Notes: a model not told the origin generated them from the sequence alone. A DNA stretch of 64,000 nt from Bradyrhizobium oligotrophicum S58 (GCF_000344805.1 NC_020453.1:7544001-7608000), one strand, 5' to 3'; numbered from the stretch's first letter, positions 1 to 8,630 are shown. Numbers and translations: made by a program.

Positions 1-164
1 TATCGATCTCGATCGATGCACCGCATTGAAGTGGCAGGCAAAATGATTTTTGGTGCGCAGGCGATTTATCTTGGCACGCGGCCGGAATCGCGCGGAAAGG
101 TCGCGCGAAGCCTCAAAGTGATTTGCTCGTCGGGCAGGAGGAACGGGACTTCTGTCTTGGACAC

Positions 165-180
165 TCATGATCGATCATGA
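165..180. repeat. Perfect 16-bp palindrome at the 3' end of arsA
   Basis: The sequence TCATGATCGATCATGA is its own reverse complement and contains the arsA stop codon. There is no T-run, so it is not a standard terminator. It could be a protein-binding palindrome or chance. Positions 1-160 carry an open frame in the + direction that reaches a stop at 178-180, but I recognise nothing in it and do not call a gene. Confidence 0.35.
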
Positions 181-1935
181 CAACGCCTTGAGCTGCTCAA
201 TTCCGATCGGCGGCTTGCTTCGCCAGCCGATCAGGAATGCCCGGTTTGCAAGTCCGTTCCGAACGCGATCAATCTGCATCCTTTCTCTCGCAAGCCGCGA
301 CCGCAACAACGGATCGCGAGTTCCCGAGGCGCTGAGGCATTTGTTGATGACCCAACCGAATGGCTCGATGCTGGCGCGGCGCAAATCATCCTGAAGAGCG
401 GCGGCTTCGGAAACTGGGGTCGTCTCCGGCAGAGCCACAAGGATCACGCGCGTATGAGCGGGGTCTTGAAGTCTCATCAGCGGCGTAATGATACGCCCTG
501 GGCCGCTCGGGTCGAGTTGGCGTGTCATCTGCCGATGATAAGCGCCGGTGGCATCGAGCAGGAGCAGAGTATGGCCCGTGGGTGCCGTATCGAGAACGAC
601 AAAGTCGCTTCGCGCCTCCGCGACGATCCGGGAGAAGGCATGGAACACGGCGACCTCCTCGGTGCACGGCGAAGCGAGGTCCTCGAGCAGCAGCGCCTTG
701 CCCTGCTCATCCAGGTCACGGCCACGGCTGGCCAATATTTTCGCGACGTACCGTTCGGTCTCGATGCGAGGATCGATCCGATCCACGGTCAGGCCCGGCA
801 TTGCACCCTCAACGACGAAAGCGACATGGGCTGCAGGATCGGTCGTGCTGAGGTGGACGGCATGCCCGCGCTTGGCGAGTCCCACGGCAACGGCAGCGGC
901 AACCGTCGTCTTTCCCACGCCGCCCTTGCCCATGACCATGATCAGGCCGTGCCTGCCGCCAGCGATATCATCGACCAACCGGTCGAGACCCGGCAAGTCG
1001 ACCGGCTCGGCATCCCCTGCCCCGGCTGTCATCGGAAGCGATGCACTGGATGGTGACAACAATGCTCTAAGCGCCGCGACACCCACGATGTCAAAGCCAA
1101 ACAATGGAATTTCATCACGCGGTAGCTTCGTCAGCGACGCTGGCATCGCGGCGAGAGCCTCGTCCTGATCGCGCTGAAGGGCGACTGCCACGGCATCGGC
1201 TGGGTCCGCGGCATGAAAGCGTCCGTTCACAGCCAACACCTGGTTCGAGAGATTGAGCGCGTCGAGCTCGCCTGAAGTTCTGGCGGCTTCGCGTATCGCT
1301 CCCCGCTCGGCCCGGGTGACAAGGACGATGGTCGTGCGCTCGGAATTGCCCAACGCCTGAAGCGCCCGGCGAAATCGCTCCTCCTGCATCTTCAAACCCG
1401 AATGCGGGCCGAGGCAAGATGCCCCGCGGTCGTTGTCCTTCAGAAAGCCGGTCCATGCCTTTGGCAAGCTGAGAAGCCGCAACGTATGGCCGGTCGGAGC
1501 TGTGTCGAACACGATATGGTCGAAGCCCGCCATATCACCATCCAGCAATCCCACGAACTCATCGAAGGCGGCTATCTCAGTGGTGCAGGCACCGGAAAGC
1601 TGCTCGCGGACGGTCGATTTCTCCTCAGAAGTCGCAGCAGGCCCGAGTTGTTCGAGCACGCGGACCCGATAGCTCTCGGCTGCCGTCTCGGGATCAATGT
1701 TCATTGCGAACAGCCCAGCCACGTTCGGCACCGGCAGTGGGCTATCAGCCAGGCTGACTTCCAGCATCTCGTCGAGGTTCGATGCAGGATCGGTGCTGAC
1801 GAGGAGGACACGCAAGCCACGGTCGGCAAGACCGATGGCCGTGGCACAAGCCAGCGAGGTCTTGCCGACGCCGCCTTTGCCGGTGAAAAAGAGAAATGGT
1901 GTCGGAGCATCTAGGGCGCGCAAACGAGGCATCAC
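175..1935 (-). CDS. arsA: ArsA-type arsenite/TRC40-family ATPase, two fused ATPase domains
   Basis: This is a 586-residue tandem ATPase of the ArsA family, which in arsenic operons energises ArsB for export of As(III)/Sb(III). Each half has a deviant Walker A motif, GKGGVGKT, at about residues 19-26 and 336-343. Each half also has the signature DTAPTGHTL, at about 144 and 449. Cysteines at about 117 (SGACTTE), 174 (GASCLG) and 424 (ASPCTEE) match the three metalloid-binding cysteines of classical ArsA, so this is a metalloid pump ATPase rather than a tail-anchor chaperone. The start is GTG at 1935 or the adjacent ATG at 1932; AGGA lies a few bases upstream. No arsB, arsC, arsD or arsR is visible in the window. 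The rest of an ars operon would have to lie to the left or be absent. Confidence 0.9.
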   Translation of the reverse strand: MMPRLRALDAPTPFLFFTGKGGVGKTSLACATAIGLADRGLRVLLVSTDPASNLDEMLEVSLADSPLPVPNVAGLFAMNIDPETAAESYRVRVLEQLGPAATSEEKSTVREQLSGACTTEIAAFDEFVGLLDGDMAGFDHIVFDTAPTGHTLRLLSLPKAWTGFLKDNDRGASCLGPHSGLKMQEERFRRALQALGNSERTTIVLVTRAERGAIREAARTSGELDALNLSNQVLAVNGRFHAADPADAVAVALQRDQDEALAAMPASLTKLPRDEIPLFGFDIVGVAALRALLSPSSASLPMTAGAGDAEPVDLPGLDRLVDDIAGGRHGLIMVMGKGGVGKTTVAAAVAVGLAKRGHAVHLSTTDPAAHVAFVVEGAMPGLTVDRIDPRIETERYVAKILASRGRDLDEQGKALLLEDLASPCTEEVAVFHAFSRIVAEARSDFVVLDTAPTGHTLLLLDATGAYHRQMTRQLDPSGPGRIITPLMRLQDPAHTRVILVALPETTPVSEAAALQDDLRRASIEPFGWVINKCLSASGTRDPLLRSRLARERMQIDRVRNGLANRAFLIGWRSKPPIGIEQLKALS

Positions 1936-2066
1936 AATTCATCCTGAGGCCGGCGCGCTGGTGCAAGAGAACCGCCTGAACACTGGGCATTTCCTGCAGG
2001 CCGCGCTGACAGTCGAGTTTCGTTGGTAGAACCCTGACAGGGCGCCTCGTTGCGATGGATCAATAG

Positions 2067-2453
2067 CGCGGCGCGCCAAATGTCCCGCAGGCGCAATCCG
2101 GCATCGGTTCGGCCGGCGCCTGGCTGCCTCACTATCTGAACCGGGACGAACCGGACGACAACACGAGCTGCCGCAACCGCATTGTTGCGGCGATATCGGA
2201 GGTTCGCAATGCTGCGTCGGAAGACGATCTGCTGACATGTCAGCGCGACGTCGACGCAATCATCGGAGAGACCCTCAAATCCTACGATGATGGAGCAATC
2301 GAACAAGAGGACCTCGCCGCATTCGGTCTTGTCCTTGAACTTTTTCAATCATGCCATTGCCGAAAGGCGAGCGACGCTGCAGAGCGCCCCGCCGATCACG
2401 AAAACGACCGCTCGAATCCTCGCCTCTCGGCGATAGGCGCGCCCGGCTCATGA
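2067..2453 (+). pseudogene. Frameshifted remnant of an alpha-helical protein C-terminus
   Basis: An open frame with no start codon runs from a stop at 2064-2066. It encodes a plausible helical protein (NRIVAAISEVRNAASEDDLL, then YDDGAIEQEDLAAFGLVLEL). The sense after about 2345 improves if one T is removed from a run of five at about 2342-2346: the reading then continues FNHAIAERRATLQ and stops at 2434-2436. The lack of a start and the single-base shift suggest a truncated, decayed gene. I do not recognise the family with confidence; a helical C-terminal region of a TAXI-type TRAP binding protein is one possibility. The rest of the 1936-2641 gap shows no gene. Confidence 0.35.
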
Positions 2454-2641
2454 GGTCCAGGCTGCTGCCGACTCATCGGTCCAGCGCCACGCTGCCGTTG
2501 ATGACCCCAAAGACTCCATCGGCATTCGCGTTGCCATGCGCCGAGGCCGGCCTCGGACATGAACGGCTAACAACAGCACGTTCAGCGCGGCTTCAAAGCG
2601 CGCAAGGTAGAACGTCACCACACTTCCCAATGGAGGGGACC

Positions 2642-2974
2642 ATGGTTTCGCTGAAGACATCTCTCGCTGGCGGCGTCGCCGCGCTCGCCGTGACCGCAAC
2701 GCTGTTCGCCGGCGCGGCGCCCGCTCAGGCCCATGACGGACGCAATGCGGCGCTGATCGGCGGCCTGGTGGCCGGGGCTCTCATCGGCGGCGCGCTGGCG
2801 TCGGCGTCGGAAGCGCAGGCGTATGAGCATGCGCCGGTCTATCGTTCGCATTACCGCGACGCGGCGTATGACGGCTACGGCTACGAGGGCTATCGTTACG
2901 TGCCGGCTCACCGCTATCGCGATTGCGACCACGGCGGCTATGGACGGGTTTCGGGTTGGGACGACGAGGAGTAG
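2642..2974 (+). CDS. Small secreted Gly/Ala/Tyr-rich protein
   Basis: A 110-residue protein with a Sec-type signal peptide: a basic N-terminus, a hydrophobic core and AQA cleavage at about residue 30. A Gly/Ala-rich hydrophobic stretch of glycine-zipper style follows (AALIGGLVAGALIGGALA). The C-terminus is rich in Tyr, His and Arg with repeated YGYEGYRY-like units and ends in acidic residues. The start ATG is preceded by a strong GGAGGGGA ribosome-binding site, which rules out the longer upstream frame. It resembles small exported proteins of unknown function that are common in Bradyrhizobium. No catalytic motif is visible, and the neighbours give no clue to its role. Confidence 0.65.
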   Translation: MVSLKTSLAGGVAALAVTATLFAGAAPAQAHDGRNAALIGGLVAGALIGGALASASEAQAYEHAPVYRSHYRDAAYDGYGYEGYRYVPAHRYRDCDHGGYGRVSGWDDEE

Positions 2975-3021
2975 ACGTAGGTCTCCGGGAATACGAGCTG
3001 TCCCGCCGCAAGCCCCGCTGG

Positions 3022-3207
3022 CGTCCCGGGCAAGCCTGGGCAACACGACAGCGTTGGCCGGGCGCCGACCCGGGACCCATAACCAGCGGCGTCGGTTTGG
3101 CGATAACTGGTCGCCGTTCAAGCGTCCCCGAGAGATCACGCGGTATGGATCCCGGGTCGGCGCCTCTACGGCGCTCCGCGCCGCCGAGGCTTGCCCGGGA
3201 CGACAGC
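3022..3207. repeat. Palindromic intergenic repeat, family C, copy 1
   Basis: Between the small secreted protein and the DUF3237 gene there is no gene. This segment carries inverted copies of a CCCGGGCAAG / GACCCGGGACCCATA type unit ending in CCGGGACGACAGC. The same vocabulary (gtcgtcccggg...gggacccata) recurs near 22.8, 28.8, 30.5, 36.6 and 46.1 kb. Confidence 0.6.
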
Positions 3208-3238
3208 AGTGATCGGAGTAACATCTCGAGCCACAACG

Positions 3239-3317
3239 TCATTGCGAGGAGCGGAGCGACGAAGCAATCCAGGGCTCGGGTAAGACTCTGGATTGCTTCG
3301 CTGCGCTCGCAATGACG
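3239..3317. repeat. Palindromic intergenic repeat, family B, copy 1
   Basis: The unit begins CATTGCGAGGAGCGGAGC, has the inner arm GAAGCAATCCAG, a short spacer, then the inverted arm CTGGATTGCTTCG and ends CTCGCAATGACG. Related copies are at 21560-21643 and 41925-41999. It forms a long imperfect hairpin, and no coding function is seen. Confidence 0.7.
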
Positions 3318-3340
3318 GAGCACGTGGCAGGCAGCCCGGC

Positions 3341-3820
3341 CTACAGCACCACGTGCACGTCGATGATGACGCGGTCGGCGTGGCGGGCGGCGGAGCCGAT
3401 GAAGACATGCTGCATCAGCCAGCGATATTTGTCGTGGCCGGTCTCGAAACGGGGATGGGTGCGGAAGTAGATCAGCTTGGGATCGACGGGCTCGCCGCGC
3501 TTCAGCTTCTGCAGCAGATCGACCGGTCCGAAGCGGATGCCGCGGTTCTCGACATAGATGGTGGCGCCGTCGTCGGTCTCGAAGGCGTATTTGGCTTCGA
3601 GGTCGATCAGCTCGTTGGGGCGGATCACCTGGAAATCGGCGCCGAAGTTGCAGATCTTGCCGCTGATGCCCTCGCCGTCGCGGCCGGGCCCCTTCACCTC
3701 GCCGCCATGGATCGGGATGATCCGGCGCACGCCGATGCCGGTCTCGCCGGCGCTGGTGACGTCGCCGATCGATACTGTGAGGGTGAAGACGTATCTGGTC
3801 TCGAGGATTGGCGTCGTCAT
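3341..3820 (-). CDS. DUF3237 family protein
   Basis: A 159-residue protein whose whole length matches DUF3237. It has an N-terminal strand motif (TRYVFTLTVSIGDV), a central RIIPIHGGEVKGPG with a glycine-rich turn, GADFQVIRPNELIDLEAKY, and the C-terminal FRTHPRFETGHDKYRWL. DUF3237 proteins are small beta-barrel-like proteins of unknown biochemical function, often encoded beside catabolic genes. Its start overlaps the stop of the TRAP large permease gene by a few bases, so it is translationally coupled and is the last gene of the TRAP operon. It may act on the imported compound (inference). Confidence 0.8.
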   Translation of the reverse strand: MTTPILETRYVFTLTVSIGDVTSAGETGIGVRRIIPIHGGEVKGPGRDGEGISGKICNFGADFQVIRPNELIDLEAKYAFETDDGATIYVENRGIRFGPVDLLQKLKRGEPVDPKLIYFRTHPRFETGHDKYRWLMQHVFIGSAARHADRVIIDVHVVL

Positions 3821-5139
3821 CAGCGGTTCATCATCTGTTGCGGCAGCCAGGTGGCGAGCAGCGGGAAGGCGATCAGGATCACCAGCCGGATCAGGTCGGT
3901 GGCCACGAACGGCAGCACGCCCTTGAAGATCGTGGAGAAGGAGACGTCCTTCACCACACTCTTAATGACGAAAACGTTCATGCCGACCGGCGGATGGATC
4001 AGGCCGAGCTCGACGGTCATCACGATGATGACGCCGAACCAGATCGGATCGAAGCCGAGATGCGAGATCACCGGGAAGATGATCGGCACGGTCAGGATGA
4101 TCATCGCCATCGCGTCCATCAGGCAGCCGAGCACCAGATACATCACCATGATCAGCGCCAGCACGCCGTAGGGGCCGAGGCCGAGGCCGGTGAGGAACTC
4201 CGTCACCTTTTGCGGCGTCTGCGTCACCGTCAGGAAGTAACCGAAGATCAGCGCGCCGATCAGCACCGTGAACACGGCAGCCGCGGTGCGCGTCGCCTGC
4301 AGCAGCGAGGCCAGGATCTTGTCCTTGTCGAGCCGTCCCGTGAACAGGCCGATCAGGAAGGCGCCGGTGGCGCCGACGCCGCCGGCCTCGGTCGGCGTGA
4401 AGCGTGGCAGGAACGGCAGGCCGTAGAGGCCCCCGATCACGAACAGGAACAGCAGCATCGGCGCCCAGATGCCCTTCAAGCCGGCGATGCGTTCGCGCCA
4501 CGGCGGCGCCTCGCCCTTCGGCAGGAAGTCCGGCCTGACGCGGCCGATCACCGTAATGGTGATCATGTACATGGTCATCGCCAAGAGGCCCGGGATGATG
4601 CCGGCGATGAACAGCTTGCCGATGTCCTGCTCGGTGATGATGCCGTAGACCGCGAGCACGGTGGACGGCGGCAGCATGGCGCCCAGGGTGCCGCCGGCGG
4701 CGATGACGCCGGTGGCGAAGGATTGCGGATAGCCGAAGCGGCGCATCTCCGGATAGGCCACGGCCGAGAACGTCGCGGCGGTCGCGACCGACGAGCCGCA
4801 GATCGCGGCGAAGCCACCGCAGGCCGCGACGGTCGCGATGCCGAGCCCGCCGCGCAGATGGCCGACGAAGCCGTTGGCGGCTCGGAACAGCTCGCGGCTC
4901 ATGCCGGAATTGGAGACGAACGTTCCCATCAGGAGGAACATCGGGATCACGCCGAACGTGTAGTCCGTGACCGTGCGCATCGAGGTCTGGCCGACCAGCT
5001 TCAGCGCCGCCGTGCCGTTGACGAGATAGGCGAAGCCGGACACGCCGACGAGCCCCATCGCCATGCCGACCGGCACGCGCAGGAGCATCAGCGCAAACAG
5101 CGCAACGAAGCCGATGACGGCGACCGCATCCGTGCTCAT
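3820..5139 (-). CDS. dctM: TRAP transporter large permease, DctM type
   Basis: A 439-residue, very hydrophobic protein with about 12 membrane segments. It is the large ion-coupled subunit of a tripartite ATP-independent periplasmic transporter in the inner membrane. Family hallmarks include the N-terminal LRVPVGMAMGLVGV, the GGFAAICGSSVATAATFSAV segment, GTLGAMLPPSTVLAVYGII and the C-terminal LGLIHPPVGMNVFVIKSV. The length is typical of DctM. It lies 6 bp downstream of the DctQ gene and overlaps DUF3237 at its 3' end. The substrate cannot be read from the sequence; carboxylates are the usual class. Confidence 0.93.
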   Translation of the reverse strand: MSTDAVAVIGFVALFALMLLRVPVGMAMGLVGVSGFAYLVNGTAALKLVGQTSMRTVTDYTFGVIPMFLLMGTFVSNSGMSRELFRAANGFVGHLRGGLGIATVAACGGFAAICGSSVATAATFSAVAYPEMRRFGYPQSFATGVIAAGGTLGAMLPPSTVLAVYGIITEQDIGKLFIAGIIPGLLAMTMYMITITVIGRVRPDFLPKGEAPPWRERIAGLKGIWAPMLLFLFVIGGLYGLPFLPRFTPTEAGGVGATGAFLIGLFTGRLDKDKILASLLQATRTAAAVFTVLIGALIFGYFLTVTQTPQKVTEFLTGLGLGPYGVLALIMVMYLVLGCLMDAMAMIILTVPIIFPVISHLGFDPIWFGVIIVMTVELGLIHPPVGMNVFVIKSVVKDVSFSTIFKGVLPFVATDLIRLVILIAFPLLATWLPQQMMNR

Positions 5140-5145
5140 GCGGCG

Positions 5146-5655
5146 CTACTCCGTGACCTTGACGTGGGGGTCATGAATCTCCTCGGGGTGGAAGATCAGG
5201 CGATAGGTTCTGATGGCAATCAGGAGCACCGCCGAGACGTCGCCGATCCAGGCGATGGCGAAGAACGGCCAGGTCGGCATGTGCAGGTCGAAGGTGAGGA
5301 CGTTGTCCTCGTAGGTGCCGCGCACCTTGTCGAACAAGGTCCAGGTCTGCACCGTGACGACGAACAGCAGCACGAGAGTTGCGAAGATGTCGATCCAGCG
5401 CTGGTAGCGCGGGCCGACATTGCCCCAGATCAGATCGACCGTGATGTGGGTGCCGCGGTACGATGTCGCAGCGATGCCCCAGAAGATCAGGATGCCGAGC
5501 AGCATGCGCCCGATGTCGAAGGAATCGGGGATCGAATAGTTCAGCGTGTTGCGCAACAGCACCGACAGGAAGATGTCGAGCGCGACGATGCCGACGAAGA
5601 ACGCGGCGATCCACTCGATCCCATCGATGATCCGGTCCATGTAGGCGCGCTGCAT
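5146..5655 (-). CDS. dctQ: TRAP transporter small permease, DctQ type
   Basis: A 169-residue protein with four predicted membrane helices (IEWIAAFFVGIVALDIFLSV, a second around the MLLGILIFWGI region, FATLVLLFVVTV and the WPFFAIAWIGDVSAVLLIAI region) and the GTHITVDLIW motif typical of DctQ. It is the small membrane partner that links the binding protein to DctM. The gene lies between dctP (upstream, separated by a palindromic repeat) and dctM (6 bp downstream). The C-terminus is a short hydrophilic tail. Confidence 0.9.
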   Translation of the reverse strand: MQRAYMDRIIDGIEWIAAFFVGIVALDIFLSVLLRNTLNYSIPDSFDIGRMLLGILIFWGIAATSYRGTHITVDLIWGNVGPRYQRWIDIFATLVLLFVVTVQTWTLFDKVRGTYEDNVLTFDLHMPTWPFFAIAWIGDVSAVLLIAIRTYRLIFHPEEIHDPHVKVTE

Positions 5656-5729
5656 GGCGTTCCCGTTTTAGCAATCAGGTTTGCATCTCGAAAATGTCGG
5701 GCGAGCTGCTGCGCAGCAGGCGGTGCCCC

Positions 5730-5872
5730 GCCTCTCCCCGCTTGCGGGGAGAGGTCGGATTGCATCGCAAGATGCAATCCGGGTGAGGGGGTACAGGTCT
5801 GACCGCGAACACTTCTCGTGCGGCTGCCCCTCACCCCGACCCTCTCCCCGTGAAGGACGGGGAGAGGGAGCG
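5730..5872 (+). repeat. Triple-hairpin intergenic repeat, family A, copy 1
   Basis: An element of about 143 bp with three strong hairpins in order: CTCCCCGCTTGCGGGGAG, then GGATTGCATCGCAAGATGC with its partner half, then CTCCCCGTGAAGGACGGGGAG. Copies lie at 25771-25912 (same orientation), 37945-38087 and 55294-55434 (opposite orientation). This copy sits inside the TRAP operon between dctP and dctQ, where it would be transcribed. Confidence 0.85.
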
Positions 5873-5909
5873 CACCGCCGTCGGCGCAACAGCTTGGTAT
5901 CAGGAGACG

Positions 5910-6929
5910 TTACTGCGCCAGCGCGTTGTACTTGGCGAGCGAGGCCTTCAGCTCGGTCATGGCGGCGTCGGCGTCGACGCCGGTCTTCTTGACGCCGTCG
6001 GCCCAGGTCTTGAACAGCGGCTCGGAGGCCTTCTTCCACGACGCGGTCTGCTCCGGCGTCAGCTTGTAGACCTCCTGCCCCTGCTCGGCCTTGATCTTGT
6101 CGACGCCGGCGTCCTCGAACTTGCCCCAGGGCTCGCCGACCCGACCAGCGGCTTCCGTGTTGCAATTGTCGTCGATCGCCTTCTTCTGCATCGCCGACAT
6201 CTGGTTGTACTTGTCCTTGTTCATGACGAACACGAAGGTCGTCACGTAGAACGGCGCGTCCATGTGGTACTTCGTGACCTTGTCGACGCCGAACAGCACC
6301 AGCGATCCGGCCGGGAACGTCACGCCGTCGGCGACGCCGCGCTCGATGATGTCGCGCACTTCCGGGGCCGACGACTGCACGTTGGTGCCGCCGAGCAGAG
6401 TGACGAAATTGGCGATGGTCGCATCCGCCGGGCGGATCTTCATGCCCTTGACGTCCTCAGGGACGACGACCTTCTTGGTGCGGGTGTGGAAGGATGAGGG
6501 CGTGTGGACGAAGGCGAGGCAGTATTTGACGTCCTTCATCTCCTTCTCGGCATATTTCCGATACCAGGCGTCGAGACCTTCCGAACCGCCCTTGGCGTCG
6601 GAGATCAGGAACGGCAGCTCGCCGGCGCCGATGATCGGGAAACGGCCGGGCTGATAGCCGGGATTGACGTAGGTGACGTCGGCGATGCCGTCGCGCGCCA
6701 TGTCGTAATGATCGAACGCCTTGCCCAGCTGCTGGGCCGGGAACACCTTGCCCTTGATGGTGCCGCCGGAGGCCTTCTCGACCGACGCGGCCCAATCCTC
6801 CAGCGCCTTCTGCAGCGGATGGCTGGCCGGGACCCAGTGCGAGATCTTCAGATCGAACGTCTTGTCCTGCGCGAGCGCGGGGGTGGTCACACCGGCAGCC
6901 AGCGCCAACGCCAGAAGCGTCTTCCTCAT
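5910..6929 (-). CDS. dctP: TRAP transporter substrate-binding protein, DctP type
   Basis: A 339-residue periplasmic binding protein with a clear signal peptide (MRKTLLALALAAGVTTPALA, cleaved before QDKTF). The mature protein begins with the family pattern FDLKISHWVPASHPLQKALE and contains FPAQQLGKAFDHYDMARDG and the GMKIRPADATIANFVTLLGG segment, which carries the ligand-carboxylate arginine region of DctP proteins. The start at 6929 is chosen over upstream codons because GGAAGGAGA lies about 8 bases before it and it opens the signal peptide. It is the first gene of the dctP-Q-M-DUF3237 operon. Confidence 0.92.
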   Translation of the reverse strand: MRKTLLALALAAGVTTPALAQDKTFDLKISHWVPASHPLQKALEDWAASVEKASGGTIKGKVFPAQQLGKAFDHYDMARDGIADVTYVNPGYQPGRFPIIGAGELPFLISDAKGGSEGLDAWYRKYAEKEMKDVKYCLAFVHTPSSFHTRTKKVVVPEDVKGMKIRPADATIANFVTLLGGTNVQSSAPEVRDIIERGVADGVTFPAGSLVLFGVDKVTKYHMDAPFYVTTFVFVMNKDKYNQMSAMQKKAIDDNCNTEAAGRVGEPWGKFEDAGVDKIKAEQGQEVYKLTPEQTASWKKASEPLFKTWADGVKKTGVDADAAMTELKASLAKYNALAQ

Positions 6930-7313
6930 CGAGATCGTCTCCTTCCATCGGTTGAGCCTTCGAGGGCCCTTTGCTTCATTGTTATAGCATATAAACATCA
7001 TTGCAAGCGCGGCAGCAGGTCGGCCACCGCCGCTCGCCGCAATGCGCTGCCGATCGCTTCGGCCCGCCCGAATATGACAGACGAAAGTCGAAGGCGCACG
7101 CCATTTCATTAACACGTTAAGCATCTCCAGTGCACCCGAAATTGCGGGGGCACGTCGACGCACCGCAAAATTGCGGGCGATGGACACCTGACGTCCACGG
7201 TCAGGTGTTCGTTTTCAAACATCGCCGCAAATTGCGTTTCAAACTTTGTAGGCGGTGCAAATCGGGCGCGGTCGTCGTTCACTGCCGGGCATGTTGAGCG
7301 CAACGAGAGCCGC
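6930..7313. promoter_or_regulatory. Divergent intergenic region between dctP and the thioesterase gene
   Basis: There is no gene in this 384-bp gap, which must hold the promoter of dctP (leftward) and of the PaaI-like gene (rightward). It has an AT-rich patch at about 6978-7000 (ttgttatagcatataaac) close to the dctP start that could be its -10 region. It also has repeated ATTGCGGG-like words at about 7140-7180. Confidence 0.4.
7184..7208. promoter_or_regulatory. Inverted repeat, candidate operator
   Basis: Perfect 9-bp arms ACACCTGAC and GTCAGGTGT are separated by 7 bases, about 106 bp upstream of the PaaI-like gene. There is no T-tract, so an operator is more likely than a terminator. The cognate regulator is unknown. 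Confidence 0.35.
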
Positions 7314-7736
7314 ATGTCCGACAATGCCATCCCCGCCGGTTTCGAACCGCATTTCCGCAAGAGCCCGTTCACCGATCCCTGGGAGCCGCTCTACGCCAGG
7401 ACAACGGACAAGGCGGTCATCCTCGGCCTGCGCCTTGCCACACCGCACACCAATTCGCGCGGGCTGATCCATGGCGGCCTGATCGCGTCATTGGCCGACA
7501 ATGCGATGGGCTACAGCTGCGCCCAGGCGCTGGGCTGGGAGGTGTCGCTGGTCACGATCAATCTCGCGGTCGACTACATCGGAAGCGCCGGGATCGGACA
7601 GTGGCTCAGCGTCGAAAGCGAGGTCATCAAGAGCGGCCGCACGGTGTGCTTCGTGCAAAGCCTGGTGCTCGCCGACGATACCGTGATCGCGCGCGCGAAT
7701 GCGACGTTTCGCGTGGTACCGAAAAAGGAGGGATGA
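7314..7736 (+). CDS. PaaI/YdiI-type hotdog-fold thioesterase
   Basis: A 140-residue single hotdog domain. The motif HGGLIASLADNAMGYSC at about residues 53-69 is the PaaI-family signature (H-G-G, then an acidic residue on the central helix), and NLAVDYIGSAGIGQWLSVES matches the following strand. Such enzymes hydrolyse acyl- or aryl-CoA thioesters in the cytoplasm, often to rescue CoA in aromatic degradation. The substrate is unknown. It is a single-gene unit, convergent with the LysR gene downstream. Confidence 0.82.
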   Translation: MSDNAIPAGFEPHFRKSPFTDPWEPLYARTTDKAVILGLRLATPHTNSRGLIHGGLIASLADNAMGYSCAQALGWEVSLVTINLAVDYIGSAGIGQWLSVESEVIKSGRTVCFVQSLVLADDTVIARANATFRVVPKKEG

Positions 7737-7745
7737 CAACAGGCC

Positions 7746-8630
7746 TCAGCCGAAGCGCCAGTCGCAGGTCGTGGTGACCAGATCGACGAAGGCGCGGACC
7801 TTGGCCGAGAGCAGGCGTGAGCTCGGAAACACGATATGGATCGGCAGCGGCGGCTGCTCGAATTTTGCCAGCACGCGCTTGAGGCGGCCGCGGTCCAGCG
7901 CCTCGGCGGCCTGATAGGCCAGCACCCGCGTCACGCCGCCACCGGCCTCGGCATATTGGATCGCGGCGTCGGCATTGTTGGTGACGAGCCGCGGGCTGAT
8001 CTCGATCCCCAGCTCGCGGCCCTCCCTCACGAAGCGCCAGTCCGCCCACGGGCCGAACTGGATGGTCTGGTGCTTCGCCAGCGCCTCCGGGGTCCGCGGC
8101 TCGCCGTGCGCCTTGAAGTAGGCGGGCGCGCCGACCACGATCCGCCGCATGCTGCCGACCTGGCGTGCGACCAGCGAGGAATCGGCAAGATGGCCGATGC
8201 GCACGGCGCAATCGATGCCGTCCTCGACCAGATTGACCTGGCGGTCCTCGAGGCGCAGCTCGGCGGAGACGTCGGGATAGCGGCTCAGATAGGCAGACAT
8301 CACCGGGCCGACATGCAGGCGGCCGAATCCGACCGGCGCCGACACGACCAGCCGCCCGGCCGGCCGCAGGCGCTCGCTCTCGGCGGCGAGCTCCGCCTCC
8401 TCGAGGTCGGCCAGGATGCGCCTGGCCCGATCGAGATAGCGCCGTCCGGAATCGGTCAGCGTCACGGAGCGCGTCGTCCGCTGCAGCAGGCGGACGCCGA
8501 GATGCTCTTCGAGCCCCGCGACCAGACGCGTCACCGCCGACGGCGACAGCTTCAGCCGGCGCGCTGCCGGCGCAAAGCCGGCGAGCTCGGCGACGGTGAC
8601 GAAAGCCTGCATGGCATCGATGCGGTCCAT
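7746..8630 (-). CDS. LysR-family transcriptional regulator
   Basis: A 294-residue protein with an N-terminal winged HTH (MDRIDAMQAFVTVAELAGFAPAARRL, then LSPSAVTRLVAGLEEHLGVRLLQRTTRSVTLTDSGRRYL) and a C-terminal periplasmic-binding-like effector domain. The start at 8630 is preferred over one 12 codons upstream because MDRIDAMQ is the normal LTTR N-terminus. It is divergent from the flavin-type oxidase gene with a 121-bp shared promoter region, the classical arrangement for an LTTR and its target (inference). Confidence 0.9.
   Translation of the reverse strand: MDRIDAMQAFVTVAELAGFAPAARRLKLSPSAVTRLVAGLEEHLGVRLLQRTTRSVTLTDSGRRYLDRARRILADLEEAELAAESERLRPAGRLVVSAPVGFGRLHVGPVMSAYLSRYPDVSAELRLEDRQVNLVEDGIDCAVRIGHLADSSLVARQVGSMRRIVVGAPAYFKAHGEPRTPEALAKHQTIQFGPWADWRFVREGRELGIEISPRLVTNNADAAIQYAEAGGGVTRVLAYQAAEALDRGRLKRVLAKFEQPPLPIHIVFPSSRLLSAKVRAFVDLVTTTCDWRFG

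Noticed and set aside
1936..2348. Leftward frame upstream of arsA considered as an arsD gene
   Set aside because: The 138-codon sequence lacks the cysteine pairs and fold pattern of ArsD, and it is opposite the better-looking frameshifted remnant.
3808..5802. Very long open frame on the + strand (664 codons) rich in His, Arg, Asp and Gln
   Set aside because: It is antisense to dctM and dctQ, and its composition is that of a mirrored high-GC gene. The membrane-protein reading of the opposite strand is far better supported.
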